Positions 47,070 to 56,606 of a DNA stretch of 64,000 nucleotides are shown here, one piece after another. The stretch's first letter is position 1, and each line of letters begins with the position of its first letter. The translations under genes were made by a program, and so were the position numbers. Origin of the DNA: Collinsella sp. TF05-9AC (GTDB lineage: Bacteria > Actinomycetota > Coriobacteriia > Coriobacteriales > Coriobacteriaceae); assembly GCF_003438495.1 (NCBI RefSeq), contig NZ_QSSH01000001.1:31398-95397 (forward strand), written 5' to 3'. The notes under the pieces were generated by a model. That model was not told where the DNA came from. It did no database searches and saw only the letters and a list, made by a program, of their open reading frames with translations.

Positions 47070-48356
47070 ATGGCCAAGAGCAGGTACGCCGATGCCACCA
47101 AGGCCGCTCGCAGGGCCGCGATGTCTGCCCACAAAGCCGCGGCCGCGGCAAGCGATGCCGACACGTCCGTGCAGCCGTCTGTCAGCGCTGTCGTCGAGCC
47201 CGCCCGTGACGCCCGTCGCGATGAGCTGACGCATGTGGACGCCAAGGGTGAGGTGCGCATGGTCGACGTGTCCGACAAGGCCGAGACGCATCGCATCGCC
47301 ATTGCTGAGGGCACCATCCTCATGCACCCCGAGACGCAGGCCATGGTGCTGCAGGACCGCGCCAAAAAGGGTGACGTGCTTGCCTGCGCGCGCGTGGCGG
47401 GCATTATGGCCATCAAACGCACGAGCGACATCATCCCCATGTGCCATCCGTTGCTCATTACCAAGAGTAAGTGCGACATTGCGCCCATTGCTTCGGCGGG
47501 GACGCCGGCCGAGGACGTGCCCGAGGGCTGGGCGCCGGCGCGCGCGGACGGGCAGGTTGGCTTTTATGTTCTGGTTACGGCGGGCGTGACGGGCAAGACG
47601 GGTATCGAGATGGAGGCTCTGACCGGCGCGAGTGCCGCGTGTCTGACCATCTATGACATGTGCAAGGCAGTTGATCGCGGCATGGAGATCGTCGACGTGC
47701 GCCTGCTGCACAAGGAGGGCGGCCGCTCGGGCGTGTGGGATCGCGCAGAGCGTCAGGCCGCTGCTGCTGAGGCTGCCGCCGCAGACGGTAGCGCACCCGT
47801 CGCCGTCGCGCCTGCAGCTCCGGCCCCGGCTGTCCCCGCGATCGCGTTTATCGGCTACCAAAACTCGGGCAAGACCACACTTGTCGAGAAGGTTATCGCC
47901 GAGCTCACCCGCCGCGGCCTGCGCGTGGGTTCGCTCAAGCATCATGGGCATCACGGCTTTGATATTGATGTGCCCGCTAAGGACACCTGGCGCCATCACC
48001 AGGCCGGATCCAAACACGTGGGCCTCATCTGTGCCACGCGCTGGGCGGAGTACGCCGACACGCGCGAGGAGGACGAGATGCCCGCGCGCGAGCTGCTGTC
48101 GCGCTACAACGATGTCGACGTGGTGATCATCGAGGGCTACAAGACCGAGGGCTTCGACAACATCGTGGTCGCGCGCTCCGGTGTCGACCGTCTGCGCGGC
48201 AAGAGCTCGCTCGATCTGGTCGACGGCCACACGCTGGCCCTTGCCTGCAACGAGGCCCTGGCGCGTCAGGCCTTCGACGCCGGCTTTGCGACCCGAGCCA
48301 TCAACATCAACGACGCCCGAGCCATCTGCGACCTTATTCAAGATCATCTGGCCTAA
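47070..48356 (+). CDS. moaC: MoaC-MobB fusion protein
   Basis: This 428-residue protein joins two cofactor enzymes. After an Ala-rich leader (1-55), residues about 60-235 are MoaC, cyclic pyranopterin monophosphate synthase, with LTHVDAKGEVRMVDVSDK, IMAIKRTSDIIPMCHPL and GKTGIEMEALTG. An Ala/Pro linker (about 236-265) leads to MobB (about 266-428), a P-loop GTPase (GYQNSGKTTL) that helps attach GMP to the cofactor. The fusion links an early and a late step. The ATG at 47070 follows CGGAGGA. The gene forms an operon with moaA. Confidence 0.9.
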   Translation: MAKSRYADATKAARRAAMSAHKAAAAASDADTSVQPSVSAVVEPARDARRDELTHVDAKGEVRMVDVSDKAETHRIAIAEGTILMHPETQAMVLQDRAKKGDVLACARVAGIMAIKRTSDIIPMCHPLLITKSKCDIAPIASAGTPAEDVPEGWAPARADGQVGFYVLVTAGVTGKTGIEMEALTGASAACLTIYDMCKAVDRGMEIVDVRLLHKEGGRSGVWDRAERQAAAAEAAAADGSAPVAVAPAAPAPAVPAIAFIGYQNSGKTTLVEKVIAELTRRGLRVGSLKHHGHHGFDIDVPAKDTWRHHQAGSKHVGLICATRWAEYADTREEDEMPARELLSRYNDVDVVIIEGYKTEGFDNIVVARSGVDRLRGKSSLDLVDGHTLALACNEALARQAFDAGFATRAININDARAICDLIQDHLA

Positions 48357-48395
48357 AACCTGCCAAAAAGGGACAGGTTTATTTTGGCAGGTTTT
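48355..48395 (+). terminator. Rho-independent terminator of moaA-moaC/mobB
   Basis: AAAACCTGCCAAAA and TTTTGGCAGGTTTT form a perfect 14-bp stem that begins within the stop codon. The loop contains GGGACAGG, a word shared with the centre of family D palindromes. Confidence 0.85.
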
Positions 48396-48414
48396 ATCAA
48401 GGAAAACGTCATTA

Positions 48415-48447
48415 CCACCACAAAGGGGCCAGGCTCCTTTGTGGTGG
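48415..48447. repeat. Family D palindrome, copy 2
   Basis: CCACCACAAAGG / CCTTTGTGGTGG arms around GGCCAGGCT, then a TTTTTG tail. It lies 59 nt after the moaC-mobB stop. Confidence 0.88.
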
Positions 48448-48621
48448 TTTTTGCTTTGGTAGATGTGTGGGACATGCCTTACAATCTACCAAATAGTTCA
48501 TGACGGGCAAAAAACGGAGAGAAGGGGCTTGATGCGTCCTTAAAGTTTCATGCGGATAGATTGATTTGACAGACGGTGGCGAATGCCCGCCGCCCGTATT
48601 CGTATGAAACAAGGAGTCTCC

Positions 48622-49908
48622 ATGCTCATCCCTCTTCTCTCAAAACCTCAATCATCGCTGCCCGTGCAGGCCAAGCGCCTGGTGGCAATGCGCTTTCTTA
48701 TCTACACCGGTTTTCAGACCAGTCATTTTATCGGCGTTATCGGAACGCTCACCTATGCGGACGATGCCTCGGTCGTGGCGACATCGCTGGCCGTCCTGTT
48801 TATGAATGTTTTTGTAATCCTGGGATCCTTTGCGGGTGGCGCGGCACTCGACGCCTGGGGGCCACGTCGTCATTTCTCGCTGAGTATCGTCGCCACGTTG
48901 GCAACCGGCGCGGCAATCCTCGCCTTTGGCAGCGCGACCGGAACAGTCCTTGCCGGCGCGGTACTCCTGGGCTTTGTGATGGGATTCGCCCAGCCCATCG
49001 CCACGTCCTATCCGGCGTATCTCACCGACGACCCCGTCGAGCTCAAAGACATCAACTCCGCCATAACCATGTTCTCCAACGTGAGCATTATCGTCGGCCC
49101 CACACTGGGCGGCTTTGTCGCGGCGGGTGCATCGTCACGCGCGGTGTTCGTGCTCATGATGATCTTTACCGTACTGGCGCTCGTCGCCGGTTGGGGCTTT
49201 AGGCCGCAAGCAGGTCGTGCCGCCGCGCGCAAAAGTACTCCCGCGGATGGCAGCACAACGGCAAGTACTGCCAGTCAAAACTCCGACTCCAGTAAATCCA
49301 CCCGCGCCACCTTCGCGACCAGCATCAAGACGGTCTTTACCAACAGCGTCCTCGCCCTGCTGTTCTGCATTATCTTCCTTTCGAACTTTGGCTATGGAGC
49401 TTTCGATCCGTTGGAGTCGTTCTTCTACCGCGATGTTCTGCATGTCGGTGTTGAGTGGATGGGCTGGCTCTCGTCGGCCAGCGGTGTGGGCGCGGTGCTT
49501 GGCGCCGTTGTTGCGCTCCGTTTGCCGCCGCGCTTCGTCAGCCTCAAAACGCTGCTCGTGGCACTCATGTCCGTGGGCCTGGGAAGTTTGCTCTATGTGG
49601 GGACACCGTACGTGGGCGTAGCCCTCGTCGGCCAGATTGTCCTGGGCGTGGCCTGGGGCGTTGTCAACCCGCTCCACAACACAATCGTGCAAACGACGTC
49701 CCCGCTCGAGCAACTCGGTCGCGTGAACTCGGTCATGGGCTTTGGCAACATGTTCGCCGGCGTGGCCCCGCTGGCGATTGCCCCGTGGCTGGCGGCGACG
49801 TTTGGCGTGCAGCAGACGCTCGTAGGGGCGGGCATGGTCGTGACGGCGGTTCCCGCGGCGCTGCTGCTGTTTGGACGCCGGCACTTGGATCGTGCCGCAA
49901 AGCAGTAA
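48622..49908 (+). CDS. MFS transporter of unknown substrate
   Basis: This 428-residue major facilitator has 12 helices in two halves joined by a Ser/Thr-rich loop (about 205-240). The loop-2-3 motif appears as GGAALDAWGPRRH. The second half includes SFFYRDVLHVGVEWMGWLSSASGVGAVLGAVVA, common in drug-efflux type MFS members. The ATG at 48622 is preceded by AAGGAG. It stands alone between palindromic repeats and no neighbour hints at its substrate. Confidence 0.83.
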   Translation: MLIPLLSKPQSSLPVQAKRLVAMRFLIYTGFQTSHFIGVIGTLTYADDASVVATSLAVLFMNVFVILGSFAGGAALDAWGPRRHFSLSIVATLATGAAILAFGSATGTVLAGAVLLGFVMGFAQPIATSYPAYLTDDPVELKDINSAITMFSNVSIIVGPTLGGFVAAGASSRAVFVLMMIFTVLALVAGWGFRPQAGRAAARKSTPADGSTTASTASQNSDSSKSTRATFATSIKTVFTNSVLALLFCIIFLSNFGYGAFDPLESFFYRDVLHVGVEWMGWLSSASGVGAVLGAVVALRLPPRFVSLKTLLVALMSVGLGSLLYVGTPYVGVALVGQIVLGVAWGVVNPLHNTIVQTTSPLEQLGRVNSVMGFGNMFAGVAPLAIAPWLAATFGVQQTLVGAGMVVTAVPAALLLFGRRHLDRAAKQ

Positions 49909-49910
49909 AA

Positions 49911-49971
49911 ACCATCACAACATTCGATGAAAATCGCGATTTTGCCGAATGACGTCGAATGTTGTGATGGT
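49911..49971. repeat. Family C palindrome, copy 3
   Basis: ACCATCACAACATTCGA / TCGAATGTTGTGATGGT around GATTTTGCCGAATGACG-type sequence. Its centre is the reverse complement type of copies 1 and 2. It starts 2 nt after the MFS stop and is followed by a family D copy 34 nt later. Confidence 0.9.
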
Positions 49972-50005
49972 TTGCGCCCCGGGCCATGCCATCCTGCGGG
50001 TCCGG

Positions 50006-50038
50006 CCACCACAAAGGGGACAGGCGCCTTTGTGGTGG
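50006..50038. repeat. Family D palindrome, copy 3
   Basis: CCACCACAAAGG / CCTTTGTGGTGG around GGACAGGCG, followed by GTTTTGCTTTG. It forms a C+D pair with the palindrome at 49911. Confidence 0.9.
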
Positions 50039-50132
50039 GTTTTGCTTTGATAGGCCGCGCCTGCGCCTTGGTATACCATGTACACCACTTTCGACCTCAT
50101 CCAGCACCGTCGCACAACTCAGAAAGGCCCCC

Positions 50133-50954
50133 ATGGACACCACCTTCAGCCACATCAAAGCCGTGTTCTGCGATATCGACGGCACGTTGCTCACGAGCCA
50201 GCACACGGTGTCCCCGCACACCGTGGCGGCGATCCGCGCCCTGCGCGAGCGCGGCGTGCTCTTTGGCCTGTGCACCGGGCGCGACGCCCAGGCGACCGAG
50301 GCCATGTTTGGGCTCTGGGGTATCGAAGGCCTGGTAGACGTGCTGGTGGGCTGCGGCGGCGCCGAAGTCATCGACCGTGCGCATGACATCAACGAGCTGA
50401 GCTACCCGCTGCCAGGCGAGACCATCGCGCACATCTGCGAGCACATGGCAGACCTGCCGGCAACGCCCGTTTGCCCTCGGGACGGCGTGCTCTATGTGCC
50501 CGAGAGCAATGCATGCGTCGAGCACCTGTCGCGTGTCGATGGCGTGCCCTACAAGGTGGTCGACTTTGCCGAGTTTTTGCGCGAGCCGCAGACCAAGGTG
50601 ATGTTTACCATGGCACCCGAGGCGATGCCGCAGGTCATCGAACGGGCGTCGTCGCTCGCCGACGACACCGTTAAAGCGGCTGCTCTACAGACCACGCAGC
50701 GACTCTACGAATTCATGGATCCGCGCGTGTCCAAGACGCGCGGCCTTGTGCGCGTGGCGGAGCTCAACGGCATGGAGCTCCAGAACATCTGTGTGTTTGG
50801 CGATGCCGATAACGACACCTGCATGGTGACCGACGCCGGCGTGGGTGTGGCCATGGCAAACGGCAGCGATGCCACCCGCTCCGCCGCCGATTTTGTAACC
50901 GCCAGCAACGACGAAGACGGCATCGCGATCTTTATCGAGGAACATCTGCTGTAG
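50133..50954 (+). CDS. HAD-superfamily Cof-type phosphatase
   Basis: This 273-residue hydrolase has HAD motif I FCDIDGTLL (near residue 10), motif II LCTGRDA near 50, a large C2-type cap (about 85-190), the motif III lysine in the KTRG region, and motif IV FGDADNDTCM near 225. Cof-type enzymes remove phosphate from sugar phosphates, flavin mononucleotide or related compounds; the substrate is not predictable. The ATG at 50133 follows AGAAAGG, and the longer frame runs into the family D repeat. Confidence 0.87.
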   Translation: MDTTFSHIKAVFCDIDGTLLTSQHTVSPHTVAAIRALRERGVLFGLCTGRDAQATEAMFGLWGIEGLVDVLVGCGGAEVIDRAHDINELSYPLPGETIAHICEHMADLPATPVCPRDGVLYVPESNACVEHLSRVDGVPYKVVDFAEFLREPQTKVMFTMAPEAMPQVIERASSLADDTVKAAALQTTQRLYEFMDPRVSKTRGLVRVAELNGMELQNICVFGDADNDTCMVTDAGVGVAMANGSDATRSAADFVTASNDEDGIAIFIEEHLL

Positions 50955-50967
50955 CGCTAGGGCGGAA

Positions 50968-51000
50968 TCACCACAATGGGGACAGGCACCTTTGTGGTGG
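50968..51000. repeat. Family D palindrome, copy 4
   Basis: TCACCACAATGG / CCTTTGTGGTGG around GGACAGGCA, one or two changes in the left arm relative to the other copies. It lies 13 nt after the HAD gene stop. Confidence 0.85.
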
Positions 51001-51339
51001 CCTCAGGCGATTTGGGCGAATTGATACCTAAAATCTGCGCGTAAATTCAAATATGGTTGTCTGAACATTACGCTTCCAACCACCGATGGGCTAAAGATAT
51101 TCTCATCAGTTTGGCAGGGTATTACTCCCGGTAAATGACCTACCGCTCATGGTCGATTTTCGACTGTTTACAGGATGTTTACTCTTGAGCAAAATGTTGT
51201 GCAAATAAATCTAATGCCATTAAAAAATGATAGACAACTATATTACCAGCAGAAACAAAAAATAGATAGCGAATAAACGAAGGTAAATCTGAGCAAATGT
51301 CAAGAGAATTGAGAATTCGCTACAAAACAATCGGTTATC

Positions 51340-51369
51340 TTGTTCAGATGTTCAAACAATCGCTACAAT
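51340..51369 (+). promoter_or_regulatory. Candidate sigma-70-type promoter of the pilus locus
   Basis: TTGTTC (51340-51345) and TACAAT (51364-51369) are separated by 18 nt, close to the -35/-10 consensus. Transcription would start near 51376, giving a leader of about 85 nt that contains the palindrome at 51385. Confidence 0.4.
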
Positions 51370-51384
51370 ATGGATTACTAAGCG

Positions 51385-51405
51385 TGCGCAATTACAGATT
51401 GCGCA
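51385..51405. promoter_or_regulatory. Palindrome TGCGCAAT-N5-ATTGCGCA upstream of the pilus locus
   Basis: A perfect 8-bp inverted repeat with a 5-nt spacer, 55 nt before the adhesin ATG. It is either an operator or a leader hairpin; there is no T run. Confidence 0.5.
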
Positions 51406-51459
51406 GATACGTTTGATAGTGAAAGAGCAAGATCGCGGTCTCTTGGGGAGGAGACATCG

Positions 51460-54400
51460 ATGAAAGCAAATTCAGACAAATCTAAACAGAGTAATAAAGC
51501 GACGCGCCGTGTACTGGCAGGCGTCTTGTGCGGAGCCTCCGTTTTGAGCCTGGTACTGTCGCTCGTCATGCCTCCAATCTCGCAGGCCATTGCCAACGAT
51601 GCCCAGACGGTTTCTACCGAAGAAACTGTGATGGGGGGGGGGTTCCTCAAGTGAGTCTACTGGTGTAGACAGCACCACTAACGGGGGTGCCGAAAAGCAG
51701 ATTAGCGATGATGCCGAGAATGGCGCGAGCGAAGACGCCGCTGCCGCGGGACTGCCGTCCGACGACGCGGAGGCCAAGGGCGCCGCGCAGCCTTCCGATA
51801 CACAGCCTTCTGATGATGAAACTAACGATGAAAACGCTATCGCTCCCGCTACCGTCAGTGCCGATGGCTATAACGAGGTGAAAGGTAATATTGCTGAGAC
51901 GTTCACCAATGGCGGCAAGTTCCGACTGACGGATTTTGCCTATTCGGATAAGCAGATCACCATCACCAAAGACACTGCTATCGATCTTGCGGGACACATG
52001 CTCTACCGTGGTTCCGGCAACAAAGACTCCTTCTTTGTGGTCGAAAATGGAGCCACACTCACTATCGAGGATTTAGGTAAAACAAAAGACGAACAGACCC
52101 TGGTCGAAACGACGGCGGGTCATCTTGCGTCTATGGAATGGGAAACAGGAAACGGCTCAAATAGTGGCACTCCTAAGAGTCTTACTTACTTTGAGACCAA
52201 GAGCACGCCCAATCAAGATGGACTCGGCACAACCGAGACTACGATCAGGCATGTCGTTACGGGCTTTGGCGCTATTGATGCGGCATCGGACAGCGGTTCC
52301 GTAAAGCATGTGGTCACCGTTAAAGAGGGCGGCACGCTCGATCTCAAGGGCGGCATGATTACCACGGCCGCCAATCTGAGCGATGACGGCCATGTGATTT
52401 TTTCTGAGGGTAAAGTCAAAATCGAAGGCGGTTACGTCACCAATGGCAACGGCGGTGGCTGGGGCGGTGGCCTGTGCATAACGGGCGAGAAGGCGGGCGC
52501 GAATGCCAGTCTCGAAATGACAGGCGGCGTGGTCGCGGGAAACAAGTCGGGTTCTGGCGGCGGCATCTATGCTGACAAGGGAGCCACCCTGAAGCTTACG
52601 GGCGGAATTATCTCTGGCAACGCTACGTATGAAAACACTTGCAACAGCGGCGGCAGTCCCGAAAATGGTTATGGCGGCGGCGTCTTTACCAAAAATGCTT
52701 GCGTTAGTATCAGCGATTCGGCAAGCATTACTAACAATCGTGTCGATTCCAATATCTCTGAATCGTTTAACAATGGCCTGCTCGGTGGCGGTGGCATTGC
52801 ATGTGTAAATGGTGGCAAGCTCAGTATAACGGGTGGCTCAGTTACTGCTAACTACTCCCATGAGGCTGCCGGCGGCGTTTACGCTGGTTTTTACAACCAG
52901 ACCATCGAGTTTGAAATGACTGGCGGCACGATTGCCGGCAACGTGGCGGAGAACGCTGAGGGCGGCGGTTTGCGTATCGCTGGCGGTGACAACACTGGTA
53001 CGATGGCAACAATTAGCGCTGGTGAGAACAGCAAGATTTACATTACGAACAACAAGACTATGACGGGTAAGGATCGCGGCGGCGACTGGGGCGGCGGTGG
53101 CGTCTTTATCCAGAAGGGCGGCAAGCTCAATATCGTAAAGACGTTGATTGCCGAAAATGAGGCTGGCGGCTGGGGCGGCGGCGTTGGCGCTTGCCCTACG
53201 GGCGAAACAATCGTTTCGCATTCCAACGGTGCCGCTATTTATAACAATAAAGATAATAATGGTGAACACTACTCTGCCGGCGGATATGGGAAGAACGAGG
53301 ATAGTAACTCCGAGTACATTACCGAGCCCTTCAAAAAATCCGGCCATAAGGATTTCTTCCTGGTGCGTAAAAAAGATGGTGCGAACTCGACAATTGCAGT
53401 TGTGCTCGGCAAGATGCTCGGCGGCGACTCGGCTGGTTGGCAGGGCACTTGCGACGGCGAGAAGATCACCATTGAGCCAAATGGCGGCGCCGAGGCCAAG
53501 TACATGTTCGGTCTTGAGGCCCATCCGACTGCCGATGCCATGGGAAAGGCGCAGACAGCGGCTACGACCATTATCAGTGGCAACTATTCCTACACCCACG
53601 GTGGCGGCATCATGACCAACGGCGATCTTGTCGTTGGCGAGGTCAAGGATCTGAGTGTTTATCCGAGCATGAAGCTCAATGCCACCAAGGTGCTTAAAGA
53701 TGAAAAGGGAATCTCGCAAGGCCTTAGCACGCACAATTACAGATTTAAGTTGCTGCGCCAGGATGGTGACATCGAGCCTTCTTGGAAAGATGACGACACA
53801 TTTGATATGGGCGATTGCAGTGTTGCGGGCGAGGCGCCTGTTGATCAAACAAACGGCAATATCACCTTCGACTCTGGCAAGGACTATTCTTCGGGACAAT
53901 ACGTTTTCTATCTAGTTGAGGAACCCATCAGCGGCGAAAACGAATCGAATACCATATTCGACGAGACCATTTACAAGATCGTGGTAAAAGTTGAGGACAA
54001 TCCATCCGACACTAAATATCTCATGTCGATTCCTATTAATTATTACAAGGTAAAAGAAATAACCGTTTCTAAAAAGACAGAGAAGGATCCCGACTTCAAA
54101 CCACTTGGTTCCGGAAGCTATTCCGTTGACATCCCACAAGATAGCTCACAAGATAGCACGAAGACTACGGTTACTATCGGTAACAGTAAGAAACCGACCT
54201 TTACCAACAAAATCGTGTCTCCCGTCTCCTGGACTCCTAAGGCGACTAAGGTCGTTGAGGGTGGCGAGATGAAGGCGTTTACGCTTCAACTTGCGAAAGA
54301 CAGCGAATTTAAAAACATCATCGGTACTGCCGTGACCTCTGGTCCTGAGAAGACGCAGACGCTTTCGTTCAAGGACAAAAGCAATGAAACGATTGAGCTC

Positions 54401-54841
54401 AAGTACTCGCTCTCTGATATCAGGAATAATCCCGACGACCCGGGCGGCTCCACGGGTGGCCCTTTCAAGACCTTTACGTACTATGTGCGCGAGAAAACCG
54501 ACGGTTCGCAGTTCTCGCACTACACGTACGACCATTCGGTCTACAAGATTGCGGCCAAGGCAACTGTTCAGCCTGATAAGACGATTAAATGTGAAGTGAC
54601 CTACAGGAAGGGAACCGTTAACTCCAAAGGTGAGTGGGAAAACGCCGATACCGATGACCACGACCTCACCGACACTTCCACCCCCACCTTCACCAACACC
54701 TACTCCACTTCTTTGCCCCTTTCTGGTATGTCGGGCGTCACTCTGACGTACCTTGCCGGCGCGGCGGTGCTTTGCGCTGCTGCGGCCTGGATGCACATTC
54801 GTCGCAAGGCGAATGCGAAGGGAGGTGAGCGTCGTGAATAA
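51460..54841 (+). CDS. Large LPxTG-type pilus adhesin, interrupted by a poly-G frameshift (phase OFF)
   Basis: A signal peptide (residues about 16-45, RRVLAGVLCGASVLSLVLSLVMPPISQAIA) starts at 51460, with GGGGAGGAG upstream. Its frame stops at 51652-51654, just after ten G bases at 51633-51642. With nine G the frame continues as MGGGSSSESTG without a stop to 54841, about 1,127 residues in all. After an acidic linker (about 60-135) come many short repeats of the TGG-x-I/V-x-GN and GGGI/V type, suggesting a beta-helix (about 215-560). Two pilin-type Ig-like domains follow, then sorting signal LPLSG, a membrane helix and a basic tail. It would be a pilus tip or surface adhesin. It overlaps the next gene by 8 nt. 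Confidence 0.85.
51633..51642 (+). repeat. G10 homopolymer tract, candidate phase-variation switch
   Basis: Ten consecutive G lie about 58 codons into the adhesin gene. The upstream frame reads ATG GGG GGG GGG TTC CTC AAG TGA; one base fewer gives ATG GGG GGG GGT TCC TCA AGT GAG and an open frame of more than 3 kb. Such tracts change length by slipped-strand mispairing, and could also allow transcriptional slippage. Confidence 0.85.
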
Positions 54842-56498
54842 GAAAGTTTGCTCCTTCCCGATCTTGTTTGCGCTGCTTGCCCTCCTGATCGGCACCTGCG
54901 CGGTTGTGTTCCCCGCTTCCGCGCAGGCCGTGCCGACCTCGGCCGGTTCCATCACGGTGAGAGGCACCGTGGCGCGCAGCTACGACGCCTACCAGATCTT
55001 TAGCGCCAACGTCGTCGACGGCGACAGCGACGCCAAGATCGCCACCGACCTCGCCTGGGCAAGCGACGCCGTGCGCGACGCCGCGCTGCCTGTGCTGCAC
55101 AGCGCCGGCATGCCCAATTCCCAGGCCACCGCACAGGAAGCTGCCGAGTGGCTCAACACCGATTCCCACCTTACGAGCGCGCTGAGCGCACAGCTCGCTC
55201 GTTCCCTCCAGAACTCTGGCGCCGTGTTCGAGGCCCTTAAAGCGGGCACGGCGGCCGAGCTGCCCTGCGGCTACTGGCTCATCGTTGCCGACGACGACGC
55301 CATCGCCCAGAACGAGGCCGGCACCGCGCCGATCATGGTTCTGGTCGGCGGCGGCGCTGTCACCGTCAAGCCCAAGGCGGCGACCCCCAAGGTGTCCAAG
55401 CACGTGCTGGAGGACGGCACCGCCGCATGGCAGAAGGCCGCCGACGCAACGGTCGGCGACGACCTGTACTGGCGCCTCTCGGCCACGGTCCCGGCGGGGC
55501 TTTCCGCCTACGATACCTACGCGGTGCAGCTCGTCGACACCATGAGCGCGGGGCTCGACCCCTCCAAGGTGGCCGAGAGCATGCGCGTGTACGTGGCGGC
55601 GGGCGCCGAGGGCGGCTTCGACGCCGTCCCGGCCGGCAAGGACGGGCGCGCCGGCACCGAGCCCGCCAAGGGCTGGACCGACATCACGGCTCAGTGCGTG
55701 GTCTCGGTCGAGGGGAGCTCCTTCACCGTGCGCACCGGCGACCTCATCGCCGCGCTCTGCGGGGCCGACGCCTTCACCGCGGGCGCCCGCGTGGTCGCCG
55801 TGTACAATGCGCCGCTCAACAGCGCATGCAACCACGGCATCGCGAAGGGCAACCCCAACGAGGTGTACCTGCGCTACCCGCGCTCTCCCTTTGCCGACCA
55901 GTCCGGCGATGCCGGCTTTACCCGCACGCCGAGCGACGACGCGTGCGCCTACACCTGGGATCTCGCGCTCACCAAGCGCGGCAGCGACGGCGACAAGCCG
56001 CTTGCCGGGGCGGTCCTGAGCATTACCGACGACCGCGGCCGCACACTGGCGGCCGATGGCGCGTGGGATGCGGAGGGCAAGGCCACCGTCACCACGGGCG
56101 ACGACGGCCGCGTGACCGTCTCGTGCGTGGACTCGGGCAAGCTGGAGGTCCGCGAGCTCAAGGCACCCAAGGGCTACACCGCCTTTGAGGGCACGCGTTC
56201 CGTGACGGTCAAGGCCGAGGGTCTGGACGTCGACCAGGTGGCCGCCGCCAAGCCCAAGCTCGCCATCACGGCCGAGTCGCCCCTGCGCGCCGACAGCGCG
56301 GACGGGTCGACGGGCAGCCTGGAGGCGTCGCTCATCAACACGCCCACCGGCACACCCCCTAGCATTACCACCGGAGGCTTTATGCCCTCGACTGGCGATA
56401 TGGCAATGTACGCCGCGGCCGCCGCAGCGGTCGCCGGAGCCGCGCTCATCGTGGTCGCGCTCCTGGTCAAGCGGGGAGGTGGCAGCCATAAAGAGTAG
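54834..56498 (+). CDS. LPxTG-type pilin with SpaA-like domain (minor or basal pilin)
   Basis: This 554-residue surface protein has a signal peptide (about 5-30, SFPILFALLALLIGTCAVVFPASAQA), an N-terminal pilin domain, a VTVKPK stretch near residue 180 resembling the pilin-motif lysine, an isopeptide-type D2 domain, a SpaA domain ending in an E-box-like LEVRELKAPKGY (about 435-447), and the sorting signal MPSTG with a membrane helix and basic tail. The start is GTG at 54834, after GGGAGGTGAG and overlapping the adhesin gene by 8 nt. The region is GC-rich, unlike the adhesin gene before it. Confidence 0.85.
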   Translation: MNKKVCSFPILFALLALLIGTCAVVFPASAQAVPTSAGSITVRGTVARSYDAYQIFSANVVDGDSDAKIATDLAWASDAVRDAALPVLHSAGMPNSQATAQEAAEWLNTDSHLTSALSAQLARSLQNSGAVFEALKAGTAAELPCGYWLIVADDDAIAQNEAGTAPIMVLVGGGAVTVKPKAATPKVSKHVLEDGTAAWQKAADATVGDDLYWRLSATVPAGLSAYDTYAVQLVDTMSAGLDPSKVAESMRVYVAAGAEGGFDAVPAGKDGRAGTEPAKGWTDITAQCVVSVEGSSFTVRTGDLIAALCGADAFTAGARVVAVYNAPLNSACNHGIAKGNPNEVYLRYPRSPFADQSGDAGFTRTPSDDACAYTWDLALTKRGSDGDKPLAGAVLSITDDRGRTLAADGAWDAEGKATVTTGDDGRVTVSCVDSGKLEVRELKAPKGYTAFEGTRSVTVKAEGLDVDQVAAAKPKLAITAESPLRADSADGSTGSLEASLINTPTGTPPSITTGGFMPSTGDMAMYAAAAAAVAGAALIVVALLVKRGGGSHKE

Positions 56499-56606
56499 CT
56501 GGCAGCCCCACAGAGAGCGGGGCGAGACGTAGCGAAGCAGATGCTAAGACACAGACAGATGATGACCGATCGAATGGGAATCAAACGGAAAACGGAGGAA
56601 AAGAAG

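Larger units (their letters stand above)
51001..51459. other. AT-rich, gene-free region upstream of the pilus locus
   Basis: This 459-bp stretch has clearly lower GC than the rest of the window (runs such as CATTAAAAAATGATAG and AACAAAAAATAGATAG) and no convincing open frame. It marks the border of the pilus locus and holds its likely promoter at 51340-51369 and a palindrome at 51385-51405. The composition shift suggests a laterally acquired region or a large regulatory leader. Confidence 0.6.

Noticed and set aside
51878..54841. GTG at 51878 as the real start of the adhesin gene
   Set aside because: No ribosome site and no signal peptide, although the protein ends with a sortase signal; the poly-G frameshift from 51460 explains it better.
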